Positions 12,001-19,800 of a DNA stretch of 64,000 nt are shown piece by piece. Both the position numbers and the translations under genes were made by a program. The notes under the pieces are model-generated. The model was not told the DNA's origin and did not search any database. It was given only the letters and a program-made list of their open reading frames with translations. This DNA comes from UBA8079 sp965205535 (GTDB lineage Bacteria; Pseudomonadota; Alphaproteobacteria; UBA6615), in NCBI GenBank assembly GCA_965205535.1, contig CBDBHH010000005.1, forward strand, positions 124,001 through 188,000. The letters are read 5' to 3'. Every line of letters starts with the position of its first letter. Positions within the stretch are counted from its first letter, which is position 1.

Positions 12001-15000
12001 CGCCGTGCCGACGATGCGCACCACGCCGGTGGGGCCAAGATTGCCATCGGCGACCTCCGCCGTGGGCGCGCTGGTCAGTGGCCCCACTTCAATGCCATTC
12101 GCATCGGTATAGCGCACGCTCACGGTGATTCGCCGGCCCACTTCGGCCTGGCGCAGGAGGTAGCTGCGGTTGGTCGCGCCGACGATTTCCGCGTTGGTGG
12201 TTCCGTCGTTTGCGAACCATTGATAGGTGAAGGTGGACCCCGGTTGCGGGTTATTGTCAATGGCCGAGGTATCCGCCACCAGGGGCTCGCCCTGGGTCGG
12301 CGTGCCCCTGATGACCACCGGCGGCTCGCCACTCACCGGCCCAACGGGGTCGCTCCTCAGGCTTTCATTTCTGCCACCAGTGGGGGTAGCCGTATCCTCG
12401 TAGCTGACTGTGACGGTGATGAGTTGGCCGGCATCGTCCGCCGTCAGGCGGTAGCTGCGCTCGGTGGCGCCGGCAATATCAAAGAGATTGCGCTGCCATT
12501 GATAGTCGAAGGTGGAGGCAGCGGGCAGACCATCGGGATCGCCCAGGGTGTCAGTGTTCGCCGTCAAGGTCGCGCCCAGGAGCGGGGTGCCGGTGATGCG
12601 CACCGCGCCGGTGGGCGGGGAGTTTGGCTGTATGTTGACAGTCACCCTGGCCGAGTGGGAAAGGCCGGCGGTGTCGGTTACCGTCAGTTCAAACTCGGCA
12701 CTCGTATTAACACGAGGGTCATCTGTTGATGGCGGCGCCGTGAAGCTGGCCATGGGCGTGCCGGCTCCGTCCAGGGGAATCCTTTCGCTAAAGAAACCAC
12801 CTATTAGATGCCGCCAGCGATAGGTCAGGGTCGCGGTTTGGCCTAAGTCGGGGTCGAAACTGCTGCTGCCGTCCAGGGTGACCGTATCGCCCGAAAAGAC
12901 GGTCTGGTTGCCAGGCTCGGGGTCAGCAGTCGGGCGACGATTGGGAATAGGCGCCTGAGGCAAGAGGACATACTCTACCGTCGCGGTATCCTCCAAACCG
13001 TCAGGGTCGGTCACCGTCAAAGAGATGGTCAGAGTATCCGCAAATGATTGCCGCTGGACTGTAGTGAGTACGGGGGTGGCGATGCTATTATTCGTCACGG
13101 TACCCCCTGGGGTGCCGGTGGCCGCGCTCGAAAAAGACCATAGATAGGTCAGCTCATCGCCATCGGGGTCGGAGCTGCCGCTGCCGTCCAGGGTGGTGCT
13201 GATGCCCCCGTCCAGGCCGGTCAGGCCCCCTTCGGTGAGCAACAGCGCCGGATCAAGAGGCGCGATCACGGCGACCGGCGCAGAGTTCGCCGGCACCACC
13301 GGCCCCACGGCCAAACTGGTCACGCGCTCAGCCACCCCCAGATCATCGGTATAACGCAGCACCAGGCTAATCCTGGCGTCGATCTGCGCATCGGTCAGCA
13401 GGTAGGTGGGGTCGGTCGCGCCGTCAATGGCCGCATTGGTGGTTCCGTCGTCTGCAAACCATTGATAGGTGAATGCACCCGCCGTACCTGTAGCGGGCAG
13501 GCCATCGGCATCGTCAATGGCGCTGGTATCCGCCGTCAGGGTCGCGCCCGAGCGGGGGTCGCCATCGATGGTCAGGCGACCGGTGGGCGGATTGTTGGAG
13601 CCCGATGCGGCGGCGCGAACCCGAACCCGAACCTCGTCCGAGGCAAATCCACCGCTTGTATCGGACACCCCCAAGGAAAATACCAACTCGGCATCTTCAC
13701 TCAGCCCGGTTGGTGCGGGGAATGTCAGTTGCGCGGTGAAGGGATTCGCCAGAAAAATGTCATGGCCACTGTTGTCGTCCTGACCCCAAAGGTAGCTCAA
13801 AGGCCCGGGGGCAGGGCCGGAACTGCCGCGGCCGTCAAGGGTGACGAGATCGCCCTCGTCGACCACCTGATCCGCCCCCGCATCGGCGACCAGCGGAGCG
13901 GCGGGGCCGGTCACCAGCGAGCCGAAAGTATTGGTTACGCTTTCATCCGCAGGAGGGGTGCCGAGGTCGGTGTAGCTCACCGTAACGCCGATCCGCAGGC
14001 CGACCTCGTCCTCGGTCAGGGTATACGTGCGGGAGGTCGCGCCGGTAATGGGCGTGTTCGTACCCGGCTCGCTTCCCGTGCCGTCGTTGGTATGCCATTG
14101 GTACCGGAAGGTGGACACCGCAGGCAGCCCATCGGCATCGGCCACATTCACGGTATCCGCCGTCAGCTCCTGCCCCTGGGCGAACAGCCCACGCACAGTA
14201 GGCCTTCCGGTGGGCGGGCTGTTGGTCTCCGCCGCTTCAACGGTGACCTCGGTGCTGGTCAGCATTTCATTGAAACCGTCATCGTCGGTAAATCTGACCC
14301 GTACACTAATATCCGTGCCTAAATTCAAACTCGTCAAGGCGAGAGTCTGCAAGGTCTGCCCGCTAAGGTTCCCGTCATTCCCCAGCCATTGATAGGTGAA
14401 AGTCGTGTTGGTAAGGCCATTGGCATCCGCAATCGCCCCGGTCTCCGCCGTCAGGGTCTGCCCCACCCGGGGCGTGCCGCTGATCGTCGGAAGCCCCGTC
14501 GCCGGGCTGTTGACCGGCGCCGCCGCGCCGATATTGAGGGTTCGGGTCAGGGTGTCGGGGGAGTCGGAACCAGCAAGACTGTATCGCACCTGAACGAATA
14601 ATCGAATCTCGCGTGGGCCACTACCGGCGGGTGCCGCAAAGGTGAGGTTCCTGAGCAAATCCTGCCATCTATCTGCGCCTGGGGGTGTCCCGGACGCAAA
14701 ACCGCCAAACAATGTATCACTAGAAGTACCTATAATATCGGCGGCGGGAAAAAACTGCACCTGAATCCCGCTCGTATTCGGAGTACCGCTGAAGGCCAGG
14801 GTATCGCCAGCATTCAAATCATCCGGGTTCTCGACTCTTACTCTCATGACTACAGGGTTTGCATCTGCATCGCTCACCGTCAAATCGGGAAAGACCACCA
14901 CCGCATCACCCCCCGGCGTGACCGCAAGGGGCGTTGTGGTGCCGCTCAGGTCAGGCGTTTGGGCATTAGCCGGTTGCGCCACCCACAGCAAAGCAAGCAA

Positions 15001-15093
15001 CGCCACCGCGCAGAACCGCAGCCTGGCTAAGAAGCCCGACCCCAAAAAATGAAGTGCCGGCGGGAAATATTTCGAAACGGCCATGAAAAGCAT
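6010..15093 (-). CDS. Giant autotransporter adhesin, N-terminal part (3,027 codons before a stop in the scrambled block)
   Basis: The protein starts with a signal peptide (cationic start, LLALLWVAQPANA, cleavage near residue 45; the ATG at 15084 is an alternative start). Modules then follow in order: an N-terminal domain (about 46-190) that recurs near residue 1,115; many Ig-like units with the signature FTYQW; PKD-like units (VTLDGSGSSDPDGD); a cadherin-like unit; five 116-residue cadherin/VCBS-type units (about 1,592-2,173; AEDTTHTFAVADFTF); a dystroglycan-cadherin-like unit (PSWANFDETTGALTGTP); more PKD and Ig units; and three Calx-beta units from about 2,670. The stop at 6010 lies in the scrambled block and is probably not the natural end; the C-terminus continues in frame at 2961-1. 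The full protein would be roughly 5,000 residues. Expected role is a calcium-binding surface adhesin. It is divergent from the second giant gene across a restriction-modification remnant. Confidence 0.8.
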   Translation of the reverse strand: MLFMAVSKYFPPALHFLGSGFLARLRFCAVALLALLWVAQPANAQTPDLSGTTTPLAVTPGGDAVVVFPDLTVSDADANPVVMRVRVENPDDLNAGDTLAFSGTPNTSGIQVQFFPAADIIGTSSDTLFGGFASGTPPGADRWQDLLRNLTFAAPAGSGPREIRLFVQVRYSLAGSDSPDTLTRTLNIGAAAPVNSPATGLPTISGTPRVGQTLTAETGAIADANGLTNTTFTYQWLGNDGNLSGQTLQTLALTSLNLGTDISVRVRFTDDDGFNEMLTSTEVTVEAAETNSPPTGRPTVRGLFAQGQELTADTVNVADADGLPAVSTFRYQWHTNDGTGSEPGTNTPITGATSRTYTLTEDEVGLRIGVTVSYTDLGTPPADESVTNTFGSLVTGPAAPLVADAGADQVVDEGDLVTLDGRGSSGPAPGPLSYLWGQDDNSGHDIFLANPFTAQLTFPAPTGLSEDAELVFSLGVSDTSGGFASDEVRVRVRAAASGSNNPPTGRLTIDGDPRSGATLTADTSAIDDADGLPATGTAGAFTYQWFADDGTTNAAIDGATDPTYLLTDAQIDARISLVLRYTDDLGVAERVTSLAVGPVVPANSAPVAVIAPLDPALLLTEGGLTGLDGGISTTLDGSGSSDPDGDELTYLWSFSSAATGTPGGTVTNNSIATPVLTTVQRQSFADTLTISLTVTDPDGLEDTATVEYVLLPQAPIPNRRPTADPEPGNQTVFSGDTVTLDGSSSFDPDLGQTATLTYRWRHLIGGFFSERIPLDGAGTPMASFTAPPSTDDPRVNTSAEFELTVTDTAGLSHSARVTVNIQPNSPPTGAVRITGTPLLGATLTANTDTLGDPDGLPAASTFDYQWQRNLFDIAGATERSYRLTADDAGQLITVTVSYEDTATPTGGRNESLRSDPVGPVSGEPPVVIRGTPTQGEPLVADTSAIDNNPQPGSTFTYQWFANDGTTNAEIVGATNRSYLLRQAEVGRRITVSVRYTDANGIEVGPLTSAPTAEVADGNLGPTGVVRIVGTATQGATLTADTSAITDDDGPASLQFTYQWNTRSGSTDTAISGATTATYTLSGDDLGERITVSVRYTDAEGNAEGPLTSAPTAAVSADLNGTTTLLPLTPGGNPVVIFPDLSVSGEPNVFRIRVLNPGDLDDGDTTGLGAGANSTGYSVSANTGATAGTAPHILFSANANTDTARDPARWRGLLRHVTFSAPAGTGGRQIQLIAEVSYDGGSTYSTTTLTRTLNLRTSNRPTSSGLNVTLDEDDSHTFAAAQFNFADTDSGDSLQQVRIDSLPDSASGSLALNGTAVAVDQVIAVADIPTLVYTPVANANGEVTFTFSVSDGTDFSAAPATATLTVNAVNDPPSGTVTIAGAPVRGENLIANTFDIDDVDGPNVLPFTYQWNRGDGTTTEAISGATSLIYTLTADDVGAQITVSVEYTDADGTDEGPLTSAPTAAILNEPHTISLTGESGTVDEGDDAIFTVTLSALPERSFQIFYSTSIEGDDSAQENDFTPTSGVLSFASNNNLTAGITVPITADNETEGNETFTLTLTVADGSTLPPTFILNPSATSAKATIRGDAGSNTPPTTGNLTATTAEDTTHTFAVADFTFNDVDSGDSLQAVRIDSLPASADGSLALGTGASATPVNIAQVIAVADIPTLVYTPVTNVNGDATFTFSVSDGTDFSAPPATATVTVTPVNDAPTTGNLTATTAEDTTHTFAVADFTFNDVDSGDSLQAVRIDSLPDSADGSLALGTGASATPVNIAQVIAVADIPTLVYTPVTNVNGDATFTFSVSDGTDFSAPPATATVTVTPVNDAPTTGNLTATTAEDTTHTFAVADFTFNDVDSGDSLQAVRIDSLPDSADGSLALGTGASATPVNIAQVIAVADIPTLVYTPVTNVNGDATFTFSVSDGTDFSAPPATATVTVTPVNDAPTTGNLTATTAEDTTHTFAVADFTFNDVDSGDSLQAVRIDSLPASADGSLALGTGASATPVNIAQVIAVADIPTLVYTPVTNVNGDATFTFSVSDGTDFSAPPATATVTVTPVNDAPTTGNLTATTAEDTTHTFAVADFTFNDVDSGDSLQAVRIDSLPASADGSLALGTGASATPVNIAQVIAVADIPTLVYTPVTNVNGDATFTFSVSDGTDFSTAPATATVTVTPVNDAPTIVGLPDKTVVQGEGYSFTPRGDDVDGDTLEYAISSTPSWANFDETTGALTGTPASTDVGNHENIIISVTDNIITTPVALSPFAIAVTATAGTNVPPIANAGANQRVSKGTEVTLDGTGSRDPDGDNSALIYLWERTAGPTEVTLSSTTTARPTFIIPAVIPANPASYTFRLTVNDGQESSDPATVRIFIRPLFQATIANQTFSEGNAITPVTLPEARGGPDSLPSTNTYTLTPLPAGLAFNATSRILSGTPTQDGTFNLTYTATNEFNDTDSLSFNIEVTSAANNPPTTSAFTVTTNEDTDYTFTVANFPFTDTDSGDSLTAVRIDSLPDSADGSLALGTGASATPVNIAQVIAVADIPTLVYTPVTNVNGDATFTFSVSDGTDFSAPPATATVTVNPVDDAPGGLPTISGTPRVGATLTANTSGITDPDGLTNTTFTYQWLEDGGTLSGETSPTLALTATNLGADIEVRVSFTDDAGNNERLTSQAVSIGAAISETVSIAGPTGNVNEGDDATFTVTLSGSPGSAVVVDYATATGTASATDFTATSGTLTFVANTTDLTQTFTVPVLTDSIVEGDESFTATLSANSLNPLPTGFSLGTATATATIGAAGTATVSIAGPTGNVNEGDDATFTVTLSGSPGSAVVVDYATATGTASATDFTATSGTLTFVANTTDLTQTFTVPVLTDSIVDPDESFTATLSANSSNPLPTGFSLGTATATATIGAAGTATVSIAGPTGNVNEGDDATFTVTLSGSPGSAVVVDYATATGTASATDFTATSGTLTFVANTTDLTQTFTVPVLTDSIVEGDESFTATLSANSSNPLPTGFSLGTATATATIGAAGTATVSLPGPG
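6028..7085 (-). repeat. Tandem Calx-beta repeats, 348-bp period (right block, three clean units)
   Basis: Equivalent points at 6326, 6674 and 7022 give exact 348-bp spacing. The units differ by only a few bases, for example a change turning VEGDES into VDPDES in one copy and a Leu for Ser in another. Such uniformity implies recent duplication or gene conversion. This block leads into the scrambled region at its left. Confidence 0.9.
8573..10317 (-). repeat. Five tandem cadherin/VCBS-like repeats, 348-bp period
   Basis: Equivalent points at 8735, 9083, 9431, 9779 and 10127 are 348 bp apart. Each encodes 116 residues with TTAEDTTHTFAVADFTF, SGDSLQAVRIDSLP and NGDATFTFSVSDGTDFS. Copies differ at very few sites (ASADGS versus DSADGS; one ends STAPATATV). 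A degenerate sixth copy lies at about 7370-7720 and a more distant one at about 10980-11310. The unit resembles the tandem-95/VCBS class of adhesin repeats. Confidence 0.88.
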
Positions 15094-15381
15094 CAGAATT
15101 GCCTGCGTTTAGGGACTCGGTTTTAGAATTTTCCGATAAGGATTAGAAACAAATCTTGTTAGTCGGAGCTCTTTAGTAAAAGCAATAGCTTATACGTTCC
15201 AAATTCATAACATATTTCGGTTATCCCATCTTCATAGCCTCTTAAATATATGTGTATGCATCTTTGTTGCTTTCATGACAAGAGGAAATGTCCCGCTGTT
15301 TGTTGAAACTTTGAATTAGGGTGGCGTTGCTTCCCCTGAGCCGTAGGCTCGGGGTGTTCAAACCAAGAAAGGAAGCAACAC
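15094..15381. promoter_or_regulatory. AT-richer intergenic region between giant adhesin and a small ORF; nested hairpin
   Basis: The region upstream of the minus-strand giant gene is distinctly AT-richer (about 15120-15270) than the genes around it and should hold its promoter, but I cannot pick a convincing -35/-10 pair. On the plus-strand side GTTGCTTCC (15326-15334) is perfectly complementary to GGAAGCAAC (15371-15379), which overlaps the ribosome-binding region of the small ORF at 15382. An 8-bp hairpin (15335-15342 with 15346-15353, one G-T pair) is nested in the loop. Confidence 0.45.
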
Positions 15382-15483
15382 CATGAAGACGACTACCCCA
15401 TCCCCCCTTGCACTGGCGACAGCCCCGAGCGGTCCTTTGGCTTGCTCATGTTCGTCTCCATTCGGCATGGACGGTGCAAGCTG
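15382..15483 (+). CDS. Short 33-codon ORF, probably truncated; unknown function
   Basis: ATG at 15382 follows an excellent purine-rich ribosome-binding site (AAAGGAAG, 6-7 bases upstream) and reads MKTTTPSPLALATAPSG before a short Ser/Cys-rich end and a TGA at 15481. In the +1 frame the amino-acid pattern after codon 17 turns hydrophobic (GLLMFVSI), so the sequence may be the start of a longer gene that lost its body when it became joined to the restriction-gene remnant, which overlaps it by 38 bp on the other strand. The upstream hairpin covers its ribosome-binding site. I do not recognise the protein. Confidence 0.3.
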
Positions 15484-16201
15484 AAAGTTGAATTCGGCGG
15501 ACGGTGATCTTGGCGTCCGAACGATCTACCGCGACAATCGCCGCGAACTTGCCGTTGGCCTCGCACTCAATCGCCGGGGCGTCGGAGCGAAAGAGGGCCA
15601 GAGGCGCTTCATGGATCGTGTCGAAGATGCTGGCCGGGATTTCCAGTAGCTGGTAGCGGCGCGGCACGTCGGCGGAAGTATCCCGGAAGGCTCGTAACAT
15701 AATGATCGCCGATACCGCGTCTTGGTATTGGCGAAACAGTTCTCGCATTTCGTTCCGTCGGGTGGTCGCCGTCCGGGCGTCTTGCACCCCAGGCGGCCTC
15801 GGTTAGCTTCGATATGTGCGCGGAATCTTCCTTCAAGCCTTTCGCGGCGGTCGATTTGAGGGACAAGCGACGCTCCGGCCCCGCATCGGTCTGAACGGTA
15901 AGATCGACGAACCTCTGCGTCCGGGAACCCGGTGGATCAAGAGTCCATTCCACATGCTGGCAGGCATTGCGGAACACGGACTCAAAGGCAGTCAGACCCA
16001 ACGGTTCCGCCGTGGCGCTATGGTGTACGGAAAGGGCAAGCCCGAAATACTCGATCCAAGCGCTGCGCCGGTGAGCCAGGTTCCTTCTTCCCGTATGTCA
16101 GCACTCGGCGGATTAGACAGCGAATCCACGACCGTTGCGACAAACTCGATTTGAGCTGGCGAAAACGAGTCGAGCCGCGCCTTGAGATCATTGAGGGTCA
16201 A
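15446..16201 (-). pseudogene. Decayed type II restriction endonuclease
   Basis: Three minus-strand frames join into one sensible protein. It starts at a TTG at 16201 overlapping the methyltransferase stop and reads TLNDLKARLDSFSPAQIEF. It changes frame near 16055 (continuing AWIEYFGLALSVHHSATAEP and then GLTAFESVFRNACQHVEW), and changes frame again at a run of four G near 15790 (continuing QDARTATTRRNEMRELFRQY) to a stop at 15446. The stretch RFVDLTVQTD followed by LSLKSTAAKGL resembles a PD-(D/E)XK nuclease core. Position directly behind a DNA methyltransferase remnant, with the start overlapping its stop, supports a restriction-modification pair. Two indels make it inactive as written. The family assignment is by pattern, not by search. 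Confidence 0.6.
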
Positions 16202-16822
16202 GGCCCGGACACCCGATCTGCAATCAGATCCACAAACGTCGGTTTGATCTCGGCCCCCACCCACCGGCAACCAAATTCCTGCGCAGCTATCAGGCTCGTT
16301 CCGCTCCCGGCATAGGGGTCGAGCACAACCCCGCCCTCTCGACTTGTCATGGCTACGCACTGGCGAGCCAGCGTTAGGGGCATCATTGCCGGGTGATCGT
16401 CGGCCACCATTCCTGGCGTTGGAGCGGTTCCGTAGGCAAGTCCCATACCGTCCTGATCCGCCGCCCGTTCGCGCCACGGATTGCGTCATCGTCGAAGTAA
16501 TAATCTTGTTCCTTGGTTATAGCAGGAAAACGGTTTCATGCGCCTTGGTCGGGCGGGCCCTCACCGATTCAGGTTGGGCATTCGTCTTGTGCCAGATCAC
16601 TTCGCTACGGAGCCACCAACCAGCCTCTTGGAGGGCGAAGGCGAGCCGCCACGGAACGCCTATCAGGTCTTTCGGTTTCAACCCCACCGGCGTTGGAGGG
16701 CGAACGCCCATGGCCCGGGCCCGATTCTTTTTATCGGGCGCACGATACCGGCGATTCCCGGACGTGTAAACGTCGCCCACGTTCAGCCAGACCGTGCCAT
16801 CGGCGCACAGAACTTCCTTGAA
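16198..16822 (-). pseudogene. Decayed site-specific DNA methyltransferase (N4-C/N6-A type), truncated at the N-terminus
   Basis: The right-hand part reads FKEVLCADGTVWLNVGDVY, then LKPKDLIGVPWRLAFALQ, GWWLRSEVIWHKTNAQPES and KAHETVFLL, all standard in beta-class N4/N6 methyltransferases. After a stop near 16517 the expected continuation appears in other frames (QDYYFDDDAIR, TVWDLPTEP). The end (GGVVLDPYAGSGTSLIAAQ, the AdoMet-binding motif I) is in the frame ending at 16198. At least two frameshifts separate these pieces, and the N-terminal third with the expected catalytic DPPY-type motif is missing: homology stops at about 16820, exactly where the inverted repeat 16821-16870 begins. Inactive remnant of a restriction-modification system with the nuclease gene downstream. 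Confidence 0.75.
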
Positions 16823-16870
16823 CGGAATTTCATAGTAGAATGCCATGGGCATTAACTATGAAATTCCGTT
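16821..16870. repeat. Long inverted repeat over the start of the second giant adhesin gene
   Basis: Positions 16821-16836 are the perfect reverse complement of 16855-16870 (16 bp). Inside, AATGCC (16839-16844) pairs with GGCATT (16848-16853), so nearly the whole 50 bp forms one cruciform or hairpin. The right arm contains the ATG at 16858 and the first codons of the adhesin. The left arm sits where the methyltransferase remnant loses homology, so it looks like an inverted copy made at the junction. Confidence 0.85.
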
Positions 16871-19800
16871 TAACATTCATTGTATGTATCCTGTTCAGCA
16901 TAGTTGCGACCCATGCAGTCGGTGCGGAGGAAGCCGCGCCCGTCGCCCCGGTTGTTCCGCAGTATGAAGTACCTGCCGCCCGCACGGCAGCCGCCCAAAG
17001 CGCCGGCAATCCCGGCGTCGGGCTAAGCACCACTGGCAAATTTGCGGCGCTGGAACTGCGTATTATCGACGGCCCGCAATCTCTTCCGGTCTCCGGAATG
17101 TTCAATAATCCCGGCGGCGGTTCCTTGATCTACACGGCGGCCTCCTCTGAGGCGACGGTCGCAACGGTGAGCATTACCGAAAGCATCCTGACCATCACCC
17201 CGGTCGCGGCAGGTGCCACCGACATCACCATCACCGCCAGAGATGATGCCGCCGATTTGGAAGTCGCGCAGACGTTCCGGGTAACCGCCATCAGCCTCAT
17301 CTCACCCAGTACCAGTATCCCCGATCAACAACTGACAGCCTCTGGCAGGCCTCGGACCCTTGATCTCAGCGACTACATCAGCGACCCGCAGGGCAACCCC
17401 CTGTCCTTCACAGCGTCGTCCAATGATTTGACCGCCGCAACAGTGGGCGTCGATGGCAACATCCTGACCATCACCCCGCTCGCACCGGGCACCGCCACCA
17501 TCACCATCACCGTCAGAAATAACCCACTCGATGCGGGGATCACGCTGAACTTCCAGGTGCAGGTCATCAACTTCCCCCCGACCAGCCCCGGCAGTTCCGG
17601 CATTCCAGATCTACAACTGGTATTTTCTGGCGTTAGTACGCGGCTTGATCTCAACGACTACTTTAGCGATACGGAGGGCGATACACTACGTTACTCGGAT
17701 GCGGTTTCCTCTAACCTGGCTGTCGCCACGGTGTTTAAAGGTGATCCTACGAACTTCTTGTTTATCACCCCGACCCCGAACGGCCTCCTGGGCACCACCG
17801 ACATCAGCGTTACCGCCAATGATAGATTTGGCGGGACACTCACACAGGTATTCCAGGTGGAAACCACCAACCAGGCCCCAATCAGCTGTTGCACTTCTGC
17901 AACGAGTACCACGACCGTCGCTGGAGGGCCTGAGACCATTGATCTCGATGGCTTCTTCAGCGATCCGGATGCGAGTTCGATTCCCGATCATGCCCTGAGC
18001 TACACGGCGGTTTCCGATAATAAAACCGTCGCAACGGTGAGCATTAGCGAAAGCATCCTGACCATCACCCCGGTCAAAAGAGGTGCCGCCGACATCACCG
18101 TCACCGCCAGTGATGGCCTTGAGAATGCCTCGCTGACAGTCCGAGCGTTTGTTAATCCCAGCGCCCCAACCACCACCGGCATTCCAAATCAAAGACTGTC
18201 ACTTTCCGGTGCCAGCGGCTCTCTAACCCTCAATCTCAACGACTACTTCAGCGATCCTGATGGCGACAGCCTAGTATATGAATTCCTAGCAGAACCGCAA
18301 GGCACTCGGCGAGCCACGGAAGTAAATCTCAGAGATAACCTGCTGTTTGTCAGTAAAAGCAGAAGTATAAGAACAACAGGCACCGACGAAATCAAGGTCA
18401 CCGCCCGCAAAGTAGTAAATGGGAAGACTTTCACTAATCGAGCGTCTTTTTTTGCTGTCGTCGACCCACAACCACCTCGTCTAAAACCTGGTATGAACAT
18501 TGGCGGAAGATTCAGCCGTATTTCAGCTCATTCTCCTCAAACATTTAATCTCGATGACTACTTCGAAGCTTCCGTTCCCCTGAGTTACAGGCCAAGCTCT
18601 GCTGATTCAAGCAAAGTAAGGGTGCGCATCGATGGTAGCAGCCTGACCGTCACCCCCGTCAGATCAGGCGGCGGATCCACCCGCATCACCATCCTCGTCA
18701 GTCATGGACTCGGCTCCTCTCTTTTCTATACGTTTGACGTGTCCGTCCCCAACAATACTCCAACCGCAAGTGAACGGAATACAGTCTTTAGATTTACTGA
18801 TACAGGTCAGATAGCCTTTGCTGACCATGGCCTTTATTTTACTGACCTTGACGACGACCCCCTGAGCTACACCACTCGTAGCAATAACACTAACATAGTC
18901 TCTGTCTCCATCTCTCCCGCCACCGGTAATACCCTTTTGCGTGCCAAGGGTGTCGGCATCGGAAGCATTAGAATTACCGCCAGAGATCCACTCGGCGCAT
19001 CGGTCACGAGGGACTTCGTTGTGCCTGTCCTCGGCACCGCCCCAAGCGTCACCGCCACTATTTTGGGGCCGAACCAGCGTTACCTGTTACAGCGTATCGG
19101 TAATAGTACCGACCCTGACAACCAGGTGCGGCTTGATCTCAACGACTACTTCAGCGATGCCGACGGCGGGCAGCCGATCTACACGGTAGCGCAAAATACT
19201 AGTTTCTTTGTGAATTCCAGCCTCTCCGGGAACATCCTGACCATCACGCCGACAGACAGACCAGGTGACACCACCATCACGGTCACCGCCACTGATCGAA
19301 TCATAAGCAGCCTCAAGGCCACGCAGACCTTCGCGGTGGCAGTCGTCAACGGCAATCCGGTCAGAAACGACACTCCATTTGAACCCGAGGTGACACTTTC
19401 TCTCGGGGCCCAGACCCTTAATCTCGACAACTACTTCAGCGACCCTGATGCCGATTCCATATCCTACGCATTGGAATCTATCGAGTCCGATTATGCAATG
19501 GTGCGCACCGACAGAATCGGTAGAGCAGACAATCTAATCATCACCCCCCTCAAACGAGGAGGGCCTGTGAGCTTCACTATCACCGCCAGTGATCCATTTG
19601 GCGGGACGTCCACCCATGAATTCGAGTTCGACGTTGGCAACGCTGCGCCGGTCAGGATGGGTGGGGTTCCGGCCCTGGTAATGAACCAGGGGGATGGCCC
19701 ACAGAAACTGGTTAATATCGACAGCAAATTCTTCGATCATGACGGCGATGACCTGACCTACACAGCGACCCCATCCGGCGCTGGTGGAGGCAGCGTGGTA

